Shown in pieces: positions 9,945 to 18,590 of a stretch of DNA of 64,000 nt (within the stretch, counting starts at the first letter, position 1; the number at the start of each line of letters is the position of its first letter). Made by a program: the position numbers and the translations under genes. Where the stretch lies: the NCBI RefSeq assembly GCF_000307105.1, contig NC_018645.1:1004578-1068577 (forward strand). The letters run 5' to 3'. Below the pieces are notes generated by a model. It did not search any database, had not been told where the DNA came from, and saw only the letters and a list, made by a program, of their open reading frames with translations. Source of the stretch: Desulfobacula toluolica Tol2. GTDB lineage: Bacteria > Desulfobacterota > Desulfobacteria > Desulfobacterales > Desulfobacteraceae.

Positions 9945-10951
9945 TGGGCAGCTCCTGATGTTCTGTTTTTAATGTCGGTTTCAACAATTTTTTTTACAGG
10001 TAATAATTTTTGATTGGAACGGGTCACCTCGTTTAGATATGGATCATCATACATGGTAATATATGATTTGCCGCAGACCGTTTCCGGTTGAAACGCCGGT
10101 ATGGAGGACATATCAATGACGGATTTGCAACTATCCCGGGTAATGATGTCAAAAAGACGCGTCTGATAGGTGTCATCTATATTGGTAGTTGCGATAAAAC
10201 AGTGAAAAGGGTTGTCAAAGATTGTTTCTGGCAGTGTGTATAAAGAACATATCCTGAAGGGGTAGGGATTTTCTCTGTTTTTTTTGCGGAATTTTTTTGC
10301 AACTCTGGAAACCATTACCACGTTTTCATAATTGTTGGCACTTGCATACATGGCGACCTGCAGTGACAACATTCCTGCGCCTACAACAACAAGCGTATTG
10401 TCTTGTTTGCAGTCCGCCCATTTATTGATCAGGGAAAGGGAAAGGCCTTCATAATCGTCTGCTGCATAAAAATTGCGATTCTCCCGGATCTGTCTGGCTT
10501 TTTTTAATACTGTGTTTCCGAACTGCTGCATGATATGGCCGGAAGGCAATGAATTAACTGCCTGAGAAACCTGGTGATATATGAATTTTTCACCCAGGAT
10601 GATGGATTTCACCCCGCAGCAGATTTTTATCAAACGGTTTTCAAGCTCAAATTTTTTTTTGATACGTCTGGCTTTGATTCCCAGAACAGCCTCAATAGGG
10701 TCTTTTTGGGGGGGGCAAGAAAAATAGACCTCTATTCTGTGGCATGTGCATACCAGCAGGGCATCTTTAAAGTGATCCAGGCTGTTCTGTTTTATTCTTG
10801 AGGAAAGCAAAGCCAGTTTTTTGGGATCAACAAAGGTGTGGTCAAGATAATAGCAGACATATTGATCATCAGTGGCCGTGGCTTGTGAAACTCTTAAATA
10901 GCTGTCTTTTCTATGATAACTGATAGTTCCCTCTCTTTTTCGGGATACCAT
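9941..10951 (-). CDS. glutamyl-tRNA reductase-like protein lacking the dimerisation domain
   Basis: 336 residues aligning by eye with HemA (GluTR). LLVCTCHRIEVYF matches the catalytic loop STCNRTE, with Cys70 at the thiol position. CCGVKSIILGEKFIYHQV matches the ASGLDSLVLGEPQI region. VVVGAGMLSLQVAMYA (188-203) is the NADPH-binding turn, and VIDMSSIPAFQPE matches IDLAVPRDIDPE. Differences are notable. The family's HLFRVA histidine is replaced (RLIKIC), the N of CNR is H, and the C-terminal dimerisation helices (about 90 residues) are absent. No hem gene is near; neighbours are a kinase, a methyltransferase and a phosphoesterase. I infer a HemA paralogue recruited to another pathway. Whether it still uses glutamyl-tRNA cannot be told. 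The start has no clear ribosome site. Confidence 0.72.
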   Translation of the reverse strand: MVSRKREGTISYHRKDSYLRVSQATATDDQYVCYYLDHTFVDPKKLALLSSRIKQNSLDHFKDALLVCTCHRIEVYFSCPPQKDPIEAVLGIKARRIKKKFELENRLIKICCGVKSIILGEKFIYHQVSQAVNSLPSGHIMQQFGNTVLKKARQIRENRNFYAADDYEGLSLSLINKWADCKQDNTLVVVGAGMLSLQVAMYASANNYENVVMVSRVAKKFRKKNRENPYPFRICSLYTLPETIFDNPFHCFIATTNIDDTYQTRLFDIITRDSCKSVIDMSSIPAFQPETVCGKSYITMYDDPYLNEVTRSNQKLLPVKKIVETDIKNRTSGAAQ

Positions 10952-10984
10952 GCCGTTATGTGAAAAATGGCACCTTTGTCCCGC

Positions 10985-11851
10985 TTATATTTGTTTAAAC
11001 TCCACCCAGAGTCTTTCAAAATTCAGTTGATGGCCCCTGGCGATTTTCTGATAATCCAGATCAAGGGCATAGTGACTTTCCGCAACCGGGCTCCACAGGT
11101 ATGTCCAGAGTTCTGATGCACATTTCAAGGCAATAAAACGCCGGCGCAATTCATCTGTCACCCTTGATTGAAAATAGGTTGCCAGAATCCGGTCTTCTTG
11201 ATCCGGGTGCAGATCGCAAAAAGAACAGAAACATGCAAGATCAAATAAAGCCGTGTTAAATCCCGCATACTCCCAGTCAATTATCCAGAACCTTTGTCCG
11301 TCATCAATAAAATTGGATGCCAAAAGGTCGTTGTGAGTCACAACGGGTTTAATATTTCCAACCGCTTTCTCCAGAGCCGAATTTATGTTCATAAGACGGG
11401 GCAGTTGTACAGACAGCGGATGATTTGAATCCCTGAGGATGGCTGCATAATTACGGCAGACATGGAATACCCAGAACATGAGAACCGGTCCCCTGATGTG
11501 ATGGATAATCTGCCGGTGGCATTCTTGAATCAACGGGACCAGGCGATTTAAATTGTTTTGTTTGGCAATGTCTTGTTTTGTAAGGGTTTTCCCTTGAATA
11601 TACCGGGTTACCATGACACCGGGTTCGTGCCAGACGACTTCAGGAGAAATGCCTGCTGCATGTGCTGCCCTGGAAATTGCCAGTTCATTGGACCGCATCA
11701 CGCAATGGACATCCAGATCATGCCCCAGGCGTACAAAAAAAGACTCTCCCCCATCCTCAACAAAAAAGTTGTGGTTGCTGTGTCCCCCTTTTATCTCTTC
11801 AGGGGTAACGTTTCCTTTCCAGCAGCCTAATCTGCAAATTTTGTCTTTCAT
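10985..11851 (-). CDS. choline kinase / aminoglycoside phosphotransferase-like kinase
   Basis: A protein-kinase-like small-molecule phosphotransferase of 288 residues from the ATG at 11851. The frame stays open to 11983, but that start would overlap the upstream methyltransferase by 113 bases, and homology-like sequence begins at MKDKICRLG. FFVRLG contributes the ATP-binding N-lobe. THNDLLASNFIDD is the Brenner motif (HxDxxxxN type, here HND) and IIDWEYAG the metal-binding motif, typical of choline/ethanolamine/LicA kinases. It begins 19 bases after the methyltransferase stop with no strong ribosome site. The GluTR-like gene follows after about 33 bases. The phosphorylated alcohol is unknown. 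Confidence 0.85.
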   Translation of the reverse strand: MKDKICRLGCWKGNVTPEEIKGGHSNHNFFVEDGGESFFVRLGHDLDVHCVMRSNELAISRAAHAAGISPEVVWHEPGVMVTRYIQGKTLTKQDIAKQNNLNRLVPLIQECHRQIIHHIRGPVLMFWVFHVCRNYAAILRDSNHPLSVQLPRLMNINSALEKAVGNIKPVVTHNDLLASNFIDDGQRFWIIDWEYAGFNTALFDLACFCSFCDLHPDQEDRILATYFQSRVTDELRRRFIALKCASELWTYLWSPVAESHYALDLDYQKIARGHQLNFERLWVEFKQI

Positions 11852-11870
11852 TGCAACATTGGACTGTGAG

Positions 11871-12704
11871 TCAGTTTCGGGCAGCAGCAACAAAGGTGGT
11901 CTGGCCGATATGTTTCCTTGACCGGTCTTGGGTTTCAACATAAGATGCAAGTGTTCCGTCAGCCTCCATTTTGGAGACCTCATTTTGAATGCGTTTCAAT
12001 TCTGTGTCAGTAACCAGTGCAAATGTGGAGTCCCCATCCCGCCATTCTTTTTTCAAGGGCCCCAGTTTGTCAAAATAGTCGGCACCGCGGCACATGGCAT
12101 CCAGCGCCACAAACCGACCGTTTATGGAAAATCCTGATGCTGTCAACAACATGGCCAGGGTGTCCAGAGGCAGATAACGACGGCATAGTTTTTCCACAGC
12201 TTCCGGAATCAGTTTGTAGAACCAGTATCCATTCCTTATCTGTTCATGGGAGCTTGTGTTGATAATGAGGCTGCCGCCGGGCTTCAATACCCGATGAAAT
12301 TCCATAAACACCCTGCGGCAGACTGGAAAGTCAGCATCTTGCATCTCCTCCAGATGATGCAGCACCTGGTTGACCATAATCGCATCAAAGCTCTTGTTTT
12401 TAAACGGCATTTGATCAATACTTGACTGGTGGAATTCAATTCGCCCCTGGTCAGCATGGGATTTAAATTTTTCCGCTGCAATGTCAAGCATTCCCTGGTT
12501 AAGATCGACAGCTTTGATCTGGCCTACATGAGGCAAGATTGACCGGGAGTAATTACCGGTTCCGCACCCGGCGTCCAGGAGCTTTATCTGATCAAGGGGG
12601 CGGCCCGGTTTTGCCAGAACACCGAGTATGATTTCCACACCTGCCGGTATCCGGGTTTTATCATAGCTTCTGGAAGTTTTTGTGTAGTTTTCGAATTTGC
12701 TCAT
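11871..12704 (-). CDS. class I SAM-dependent methyltransferase (UbiE-like)
   Basis: 277 residues. Motif I is LLDAGCGTGNYSRSI (about 43-57). IKAVDLNQGMLDIA gives the acidic ribose-binding position, FDAIMVNQVLHHLE is motif II, and VLKPGGSLIINTSS is motif III, the order typical of UbiE/COQ5-like and small-molecule methyltransferases. It starts 6 bases after the stop of the PotD-like gene with no separate ribosome site, so it is probably translated by coupling, and it continues into the kinase gene. With the plus-strand methyltransferase the cluster has two methylation steps. The substrate is unknown. Confidence 0.87.
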   Translation of the reverse strand: MSKFENYTKTSRSYDKTRIPAGVEIILGVLAKPGRPLDQIKLLDAGCGTGNYSRSILPHVGQIKAVDLNQGMLDIAAEKFKSHADQGRIEFHQSSIDQMPFKNKSFDAIMVNQVLHHLEEMQDADFPVCRRVFMEFHRVLKPGGSLIINTSSHEQIRNGYWFYKLIPEAVEKLCRRYLPLDTLAMLLTASGFSINGRFVALDAMCRGADYFDKLGPLKKEWRDGDSTFALVTDTELKRIQNEVSKMEADGTLASYVETQDRSRKHIGQTTFVAAARN

Positions 12705-12710
12705 GGATGC

Positions 12711-13832
12711 TTATTCTTGTTTGCTTTCTGTTAATGCCACATCTTTGCTGGCGTTTTTCCATAAAACTTTTAAGCCGTTGCGATCTCTTTTTTCTTTGAT
12801 TGTGGGATAAAAATGATGGTATTTGGCAAGATAGTCAGGGTCATCAAGGTGGAACTCTTTTATTTTTTCCTGGGGCAGCCCGTCCACAATATTTCGGGTG
12901 ACCGGCGCAGAGGTCAGGTAGTTCACAACCACCTCTATCTGATATTTTTTACCAAGGGTGTAATTAATCCATTCTTCAGCCACTTTTTTTAAAAATGGTT
13001 TGTTTTTCAGCGAATGGGCAATGGCATGGGAGTCAATCCAGGCAGGAGAGCCTTCCTGGGGGTCCACCATCTTCCATTTATCTTCTTTTTGATTAAGACC
13101 GGAGAGGGACCAGCCCCAGGATGTGCCAAGATACAATCCTTTGAAGTGGTGCGGAGAATCAATACCCGGCCAGAATGAATGTGCATTTTCCACCAGAGTT
13201 CTTAATTTTGCATGAAAAGTCTCATTATTAAGTTTTGCAAAATTAGACATGTCATGCACATCATATCCTAATGCCAGGGCTGTGATATAAATATTGACTT
13301 CTGTTGTGCCTTTGGTGATGGTGTATTTTCCCTTGTATTGCTCATCCCACAGTATATTCCAGGTTTTTGGCGGTGTGGGAAAGTATTTGGTATTGTACAC
13401 CAAGCCGTATGCACCATGGGCAATTGGTGCGGCATACACTTTTCCGTTGAAGGTCGTATAGGGTTCAAATGATTTAAGCACATATTTGTAATTGGGAATG
13501 TTTTCCAGGTTGAGGGGGAGGGCCAGATTGTTATCTACGAATTTCCAGCGCCCGTCATTTAAAATATGCTGGGTCGGTACAAAAATATCTGCCTTACCTG
13601 TCCTGACCGGAACAAAGATTTCAGTTGTATCCTGAAGATAAGTCCGATTGATTTTTACTTTTTTGTCGTATTTTTGTTCAATAAAGGCCTCAAACTCAGC
13701 CACATATTTGTCTGGCGCATATCCATCCCAGGTCAGAAGATTTAAGATATTGTCTGCCTGCGCACAAGATGGTACAAAAAACAATACAATGCCCATCAAA
13801 AATGACAAAACCAGATATTTTGTTTTTTTCAT
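12711..13832 (-). CDS. PotD-like extracellular solute-binding protein
   Basis: 373 residues with a signal peptide (residues 1-26, SCAQA). The mature part is a type II periplasmic binding protein of the spermidine/putrescine (PotD/PotF) family: LLTWDGYAPDKYVAEFE, GKADIFVPTQH, YAAPIAHGAYGLVYN and GTSWGWSLSGLN. AGGGGGG precedes the ATG. It heads the five-gene minus operon (methyltransferase, kinase, GluTR-like, phosphoesterase). No ABC permease or ATPase is beside it, so it is an orphan binding protein. It may bring a cationic precursor or product to the cluster's exported enzymes, or share a transporter encoded elsewhere. Family call is strong; ligand uncertain. Confidence 0.85.
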   Translation of the reverse strand: MKKTKYLVLSFLMGIVLFFVPSCAQADNILNLLTWDGYAPDKYVAEFEAFIEQKYDKKVKINRTYLQDTTEIFVPVRTGKADIFVPTQHILNDGRWKFVDNNLALPLNLENIPNYKYVLKSFEPYTTFNGKVYAAPIAHGAYGLVYNTKYFPTPPKTWNILWDEQYKGKYTITKGTTEVNIYITALALGYDVHDMSNFAKLNNETFHAKLRTLVENAHSFWPGIDSPHHFKGLYLGTSWGWSLSGLNQKEDKWKMVDPQEGSPAWIDSHAIAHSLKNKPFLKKVAEEWINYTLGKKYQIEVVVNYLTSAPVTRNIVDGLPQEKIKEFHLDDPDYLAKYHHFYPTIKEKRDRNGLKVLWKNASKDVALTESKQE

Positions 13833-13846
13833 ATCCCCCCTAATTC

Positions 13847-13955
13847 ATATGAAAGTCTTGAAAAATCCAAACAGTGACTTGCATATTTTGTTGTGGGCAA
13901 AACAATATGACCAGATTGTTGTATAAAATGGCCAGATCTGCCCGTGGCAGTTAGT
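13847..13955 (+). repeat. two-hairpin intergenic repeat, copy 1
   Basis: Hairpin 1 pairs ATATGAAAGTC (13847-13857) with GACTTGCATAT (13876-13886), one mismatch, around the loop core AAAAATCCAAACA. Hairpin 2 pairs GTGGGCA near 13893 with TGCCCG near 13939, and the element ends in GTGGCAGTTA. Here the second half is longer by about 20 bases and holds an extra AACAAT/ATTGTT hairpin. The element is closely related to the copies at 20519 and 27315. It lies just upstream of the minus-strand PotD-like gene. Confidence 0.75.
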
Positions 13956-13961
13956 AAAATT

Positions 13962-14044
13962 TATGACTTGAAAAATTTACACAAAGACTTTTAATCTTTG
14001 TTATGAGTAAATTTTAAATGAAAGAGTTAACTTTACTCATGAAG
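13962..14044 (+). repeat. diverged copy of the two-hairpin repeat
   Basis: Lies directly after copy 1 in the same direction. TACACAAAGACTTTTAATC and TTTGTTATGAG align with TCCACACATAGACTTTCAATC and TTTGTTGTGG of the 20.5-kb copy. The left arm of hairpin 1 is lost. The second hairpin is kept with different bases: ATGAGTAAA (14003-14011) pairs perfectly with TTTACTCAT, where the other copies have GTGGGCA/TGCCC. This looks like paired base changes, so the hairpin rather than the exact sequence seems conserved. Confidence 0.5.
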
Positions 14045-14111
14045 GTTTTATATAAAAGGTTTTGAAAAGAATCAATAGTGGAAAATTTATGTTTTGAAGA
14101 AAAATAAGGAT

Positions 14112-14501
14112 TTATTTGTGGCGGGATAAAAATTTCATATAAAAAAGACAGCCCAATATGCTTCCGGCACAGTCTGCTATAAAGTCATAGACAGAGGCAG
14201 ACCGTGCCGCCACAAATGCCTGGTGGACTTCATCTGATAATCCATAAAAACAGGCAAAAAGAATGGTAACAATCTTGATTTTTAAGGGGGACCAGAAGGG
14301 CTTTCCTTCTTTAAGGCTTATGGCAGTAAGGATAGCCAGAAAGGCATACCCCCCGAAATGAAGCACCTTGTCCGCATGGGGGAATGAAGATCCTGAAACC
14401 ACTCCCGGATAGGAAGACTGCCAGAAAATTAAGGTACAAAATATAATTACCGGCAGTCTGTAAAAAACAATCCTGCCCAGGGTTCTAGAAAATGGGCTCA
14501 T
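14112..14501 (-). CDS. VanZ-like membrane protein
   Basis: 129 residues with about four hydrophobic segments. It shows VanZ-family marks: HADKVLHFGGYAFLAI (His and Tyr of the second segment), GLSDEVHQAFV (DExHQ) and SVYDFIADCAGSILG. Family members are small membrane proteins, one of which gives low-level teicoplanin resistance; most have no known role. The start overlaps the end of thrS by 17 bases, so it is the second gene of a thrS operon. In many bacteria infC-rpmI-rplT follow thrS; here they do not. Confidence 0.8.
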   Translation of the reverse strand: MSPFSRTLGRIVFYRLPVIIFCTLIFWQSSYPGVVSGSSFPHADKVLHFGGYAFLAILTAISLKEGKPFWSPLKIKIVTILFACFYGLSDEVHQAFVAARSASVYDFIADCAGSILGCLFYMKFLSRHK

Positions 14502-16410
14502 TCAGTGTTCTTTCCTTGATATGGTGCGATACCGGCGCAACAAAATCAAACATGTCGATTCCCATCCTGACCTCTCCGTCAAGGGTTCTCACGGAAAGTG
14601 TCTTGGTTTCCTTTTCCTTGTCCCCTATGGTGAGGATCAGCGGAACGTAATTTAGCTGGGCATCTCTGATTTTCTTTTTAAGGGTTTCGCTTCGTTTGTC
14701 CACCTCGCACCTGATTTGATACGTTTCAAGTTCTGATTTGAGTTGGTCGGCATAATCCGCCAGATCCTGGTTGATGGGCAAAAGGATTGCCTGGACAGGT
14801 GCCAGCCACAAGGGAAATTTGCCTGCAAAATGTTCCACAAGAATACCGAAAAACCGTTCCAAAGATCCGTAAATGACACGGTGGATCATTACTGGCCGGT
14901 GTTTTTCATTGTCCTTGCCCTTGTAGGTCAGGTCAAATCGTTCCGGCAACGACATGTCCAGCTGCACAGTTCCGCATTGCCAGGTTCTTCCTAAGGCATC
15001 CTTGATGTGAATATCAATTTTGGGGCCGTAGAATGCGCCGTCCCCTTCATTGATGAAAAATTTCTGGCCATAACGCTCTAAGGCGGACTTAAGACCGTTT
15101 GTTGCATTTTCCCATTGCTCGTCAGACCCGATTGATTTTTTGGGCCGGGTTGACAATTCCAGATGAAAATTCAGGCCGAACCGGCTGTAGATTACCTTTG
15201 CCAGTATCAATACCCTGAGAACTTCGCTTTCGATTTGATCCGGTGTCATGAAAATATGGGCGTCATCCTGATGAAAAGCCCTGACCCTGAAAAGGCCGGA
15301 AAGCGCACCGGAAAGCTCATGGCGGTGAACCATGCCGATTTCACCAACCCTCAAGGGCAGATCCCGGTAGGAGTAAGCTTTTGTTTTGTACAGCAGCATG
15401 CCGCCTGGGCAGTTCATGGGCTTGATGGCATATTCTTCATCATCAATTACCGAGGTGTACATGTTTTCCCGGTAATTTTCCCAGTGCCCGCTTTGCTCCC
15501 AGAGTTTGCGGTTGAGCATGACAGGAGTTTTTGTTTCCACATACCCTGCAGCTTTGTGTTCTTCGCGCCAGTAGTCCAGGAGTGTATTCCATACCTCAAT
15601 GCCTTTTGCATGGAAAAAGGGCATGCCGGCTGCTTCATCATGAAAAGAGTAAAGATCCAGTTTGGTGCCAAGCTTGCGGTGATCCCTTTTTTTTGCTTCC
15701 TCAATCATGTGAATATATTTGTTGAGCTTTTTTTTATCAAAAAAGGATATGCCGTAAAGCCGCTGAAGCTGTTCTCTTGTCTGGTCCGCTCTCCAGTAGG
15801 CACCTGAGATTTTTAATAATTTAAATCCTTTGATCATGCCGGTATGGGGAATGTGGGGGCCCCGGCAAAGGTCAATAAATTTGCCGTTCTGGTAAAGGGA
15901 TATTTCCTGTGCTTCGTCAAGGTCATTAATTATTTCAAGTTTAAACGGGTTGTCCTTGAATATCTCAAGGGCTTCTTGTTTTGAAACCACCTGTCGTTCA
16001 AAGGTATTCTTGGCCTTGATGATTTTTTTCATTTCATCTTCAATGGCACCAAGGTCATCTTTTGAAATCGGTTCCATGTCGATGTCATAGTAGAACCCGT
16101 CTTCCACCACAGGACCGATGGTCAGTTTTGCCTCTGCATAAATATTTAATACGGCTTCCGCCATGACATGGGCAGACGAATGTCTCAGGATCTCAAGCCC
16201 TTCATCGTCATTGGCAGTAATGAAACTGATGGCGGTGTCTTCTGTGATTTGTCCGTTTAAATCCAAAAGCCGGTCATCAATTTTCATTGCCACGCAGTTT
16301 CTGGCAAATCCGTCTGAAATACTTTTGGCAACATCCATGCCTGTGGGGATGTTTTCAAAGCTCTTTATACTATTGTCTGGAAATGTTATGTTAATCATCT
16401 TGTTTTCCAT
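14485..16410 (-). CDS. thrS: threonyl-tRNA synthetase
   Basis: 641 residues, full length. It has an N-terminal TGS domain (1-62), an editing-associated domain with HSSAHVMAEAV near 77, and a class II core. Zinc ligands lie in KPMNCPGGM, the MVHRHE box, and PVMIHRVIYGSLERF. The HGTP anticodon-binding domain is near 545-635. It charges tRNA-Thr in the cytoplasm. The ATG at 16410 has no clear ribosome site; an ATG four codons on (MINITF, 16398) with GGA upstream is an alternative. No T-box leader is visible in the 72 bases before it. It is divergent from rnd and overlaps the vanZ-like gene downstream. Confidence 0.97.
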   Translation of the reverse strand: MENKMINITFPDNSIKSFENIPTGMDVAKSISDGFARNCVAMKIDDRLLDLNGQITEDTAISFITANDDEGLEILRHSSAHVMAEAVLNIYAEAKLTIGPVVEDGFYYDIDMEPISKDDLGAIEDEMKKIIKAKNTFERQVVSKQEALEIFKDNPFKLEIINDLDEAQEISLYQNGKFIDLCRGPHIPHTGMIKGFKLLKISGAYWRADQTREQLQRLYGISFFDKKKLNKYIHMIEEAKKRDHRKLGTKLDLYSFHDEAAGMPFFHAKGIEVWNTLLDYWREEHKAAGYVETKTPVMLNRKLWEQSGHWENYRENMYTSVIDDEEYAIKPMNCPGGMLLYKTKAYSYRDLPLRVGEIGMVHRHELSGALSGLFRVRAFHQDDAHIFMTPDQIESEVLRVLILAKVIYSRFGLNFHLELSTRPKKSIGSDEQWENATNGLKSALERYGQKFFINEGDGAFYGPKIDIHIKDALGRTWQCGTVQLDMSLPERFDLTYKGKDNEKHRPVMIHRVIYGSLERFFGILVEHFAGKFPLWLAPVQAILLPINQDLADYADQLKSELETYQIRCEVDKRSETLKKKIRDAQLNYVPLILTIGDKEKETKTLSVRTLDGEVRMGIDMFDFVAPVSHHIKERTLNEPIF

Positions 16411-16482
16411 TGGGTTTTGTTATCTGTTAAAATAAAACATGAATTTTAGAAGAACTGGTGTAAACAATCAAGGGAAAAAATA

Positions 16483-17616
16483 TTGAATTACAAGTTTATT
16501 GAATCTGAATCAGAATTGAACCATGTCTGTGATGATCTGTTAAAGGAAAAAATAATTGCTGTTGATCTGGAAGCGGATTCAATGCATTGTTTTAAGGAGA
16601 AAATCTGCCTGATCCAGATTGCCTCTGCAAAAGAAGCGTTTTTAGTTGATCCTTTTGAAATCAAGAAGATTTCATCTTTTTTAAACGTGCTTGAAAATAA
16701 TGATGTTATGAAAGTGTTTCACGGGTCTGATTTTGATATCAGAAGTCTTGACAGGGATTATCATGTGCAGGTGAATAATCTTTTTGACACTGAGATCGCC
16801 TGCCGGTTTTTAGGCATCAAAGAGCGGGGGCTTGCAGCCCTGTTAAAAAGAAATTTTGACGTTGATGCAGACAAGAAATTTCAAAAGGTGGACTGGGCAC
16901 AACGTCCGCTAAAGCAGGCAATGATTGAATATTCCGTGGGGGACGTGGCATACCTGGTAGAACTGCAGGATATTATTCATGGACGGCTTAAGGAAAAAAA
17001 ACGTCTTGCCTGGGCAAAAGAAGAATTTGAAATACAGGCACAGGTCCGGTATGAAAATAATCATACATTTCCCTTGTTTAAAAAATTTAAGGGTGCCGGT
17101 AAAATGGATAACAGGAGCCTTGCGGTTCTGGAAAATCTGCTGCAGATGAGGCTTTCCATTGCCCAAAAAAAAGATCAGCCCTTGTTTAAAGTTATTTCAA
17201 ATCCTTCGTTAATGACCATGGCCTGCGAGAAACCCTTGACAATCGATCGTATCCTGAAGATACGGGCATTGAGCAGAAAACAGGCGGACATGTATGGAAA
17301 CCTTTGTGTGGAGGCTGTGGTTAAGGCCATGGAATTGGAGCATAGGGCGTTGCCCTCATATCCGAAAACCAGAAGACCCAAAAAGGATGATTTGATACAG
17401 GAACGGATCAAACGGCTGAAAAAGATGAGAGAAAAATTAAGCGGTTCCTTGGGAATTGAACCTGGGTTTTTATTGAACAATGCAGTGATTTCATGTGTTG
17501 CGGCTGAAAATCCTGCAACACCTGAAGAGCTTTTAAAAATTGAACAGGTCCGGCAGTGGCAGGTGGAAGCCATGGGCCGGGATATTATTTCACTGCTTGG
17601 ATATTGCAGGGCATGA
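16483..17616 (+). CDS. rnd: ribonuclease D
   Basis: 377 residues beginning at a TTG codon, chosen because AAGGGA lies 8 bases upstream and the fold starts at once. The DEDDy 3'-5' exonuclease domain shows IAVDLEADSM (Asp and Glu), FHGSDFDIRSL (Asp) and YSVGDVAYL (Tyr and Asp). An HRDC domain follows (about residues 210-290). It trims 3' ends of tRNA precursors and other structured RNAs. dapF begins 12 bases after its stop, so the two are co-transcribed. Confidence 0.93.
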   Translation: MNYKFIESESELNHVCDDLLKEKIIAVDLEADSMHCFKEKICLIQIASAKEAFLVDPFEIKKISSFLNVLENNDVMKVFHGSDFDIRSLDRDYHVQVNNLFDTEIACRFLGIKERGLAALLKRNFDVDADKKFQKVDWAQRPLKQAMIEYSVGDVAYLVELQDIIHGRLKEKKRLAWAKEEFEIQAQVRYENNHTFPLFKKFKGAGKMDNRSLAVLENLLQMRLSIAQKKDQPLFKVISNPSLMTMACEKPLTIDRILKIRALSRKQADMYGNLCVEAVVKAMELEHRALPSYPKTRRPKKDDLIQERIKRLKKMREKLSGSLGIEPGFLLNNAVISCVAAENPATPEELLKIEQVRQWQVEAMGRDIISLLGYCRA

Positions 17617-17628
17617 CGGACGGAAAAT

Positions 17629-18474
17629 ATGGAAATTGAATTTATTAAAATGCAGGGCCTTGGCAATGATTTTATTCTTCTGGATAACAGGAAAGGTGAC
17701 ATCAGGCACCCTTATCCAGACCTGTCAAAAAAACTTTGTTCAAGGCATTTCGGCATTGGAGCCGATGGTATGATCCTTATTCTTAAATCCGTGGCCCAAG
17801 ATATTAAATTCAGGATATATAATTCTGACGGATCACAGGCCCAGATGTGCGGCAACGGCATGCGTTGTTTTGCTAAAATCCTGTATGAGAACAAGATATT
17901 GCCACAAAAGAAAATGCGTGTGGATACAAAGGCAGGCACCGTTATTCCCGAGGTGATCACAGATGAGGCGGGTCGGGTAAGTTCGGTAAGGGTTGATATG
18001 GGCGAACCCGTGCTTTTTTGCCGGGATATTCCGTTTAAAAGCCCCAATGAGATTGCCGTAGAAGAGTTTTTGACCGTAGGGGACAAGGAGTGTGGCATTA
18101 TCCCTGTGTCCATGGGAAACCCCCATGCCGTTATGTTTGTTGATGATCTGGAAAGAGTGGATGTCAAAAAAATCGGCCGGTCAATTGAGACTCATGAAAG
18201 GTTTCCTGAAAAGACAAATGTTGAGTTTGTTGAAGTGGTAAATGATAAGGAATTAAAAATGAAGGTATGGGAAAGGGGGGCGGGGATGACTCTGGCCTGC
18301 GGTACAGGTGCCTGTGCCGCTCTGGTTGCCGCTAACCTGACGGGCAGGACGTCAAAAAGCGCTGTTGTTCATCTTGATGGAGGAGACCTTGACATTCAAT
18401 GGAACAAAGAGACCAACCATGTCTTTAAGACCGGTCCTGCCACAAAGGTATTTGAGGGGCGGATAAGAATTTGA
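17629..18474 (+). CDS. dapF: diaminopimelate epimerase
   Basis: 281 residues, full length for the family. Both active-site cysteines are present, in NSDGSQAQMCGNGMRCFAK (near residue 74) and MTLACGTGACAAL (near 224). It converts LL- to meso-diaminopimelate for peptidoglycan and lysine. GACGGA precedes the ATG. It follows rnd closely and converges with the PocR-domain gene across a nested inverted repeat. Confidence 0.96.
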   Translation: MEIEFIKMQGLGNDFILLDNRKGDIRHPYPDLSKKLCSRHFGIGADGMILILKSVAQDIKFRIYNSDGSQAQMCGNGMRCFAKILYENKILPQKKMRVDTKAGTVIPEVITDEAGRVSSVRVDMGEPVLFCRDIPFKSPNEIAVEEFLTVGDKECGIIPVSMGNPHAVMFVDDLERVDVKKIGRSIETHERFPEKTNVEFVEVVNDKELKMKVWERGAGMTLACGTGACAALVAANLTGRTSKSAVVHLDGGDLDIQWNKETNHVFKTGPATKVFEGRIRI

Positions 18475-18510
18475 AACCCTGAAGTTTGAGTTTTTTTAAT
18501 CTGGTGGTTC

Positions 18511-18590
18511 AATACCAGGTGTTTTGATTTCAGGCGGGTTAATTTCAGGCAGCCAAAATTAACCCTGTTACTATCCTTGTGCCTGGTTAT
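18511..18590. repeat. nested inverted repeat between convergent genes
   Basis: Inner perfect arms GGGTTAATTT (18536-18545) and AAATTAACCC (18556-18565) are enclosed by outer arms AATACCAGG and CCTGGTTATT. ATTTCAGGC occurs twice within it. No long T-run follows on either strand, so it is not a classic intrinsic terminator, although its place between dapF and the PocR gene fits transcript ending. Confidence 0.6.

Noticed and set aside
11852-11983. Extended N-terminus of the kinase-like protein
   Set aside because: It would overlap the methyltransferase coding sequence by 113 bases and carries no kinase-like sequence.
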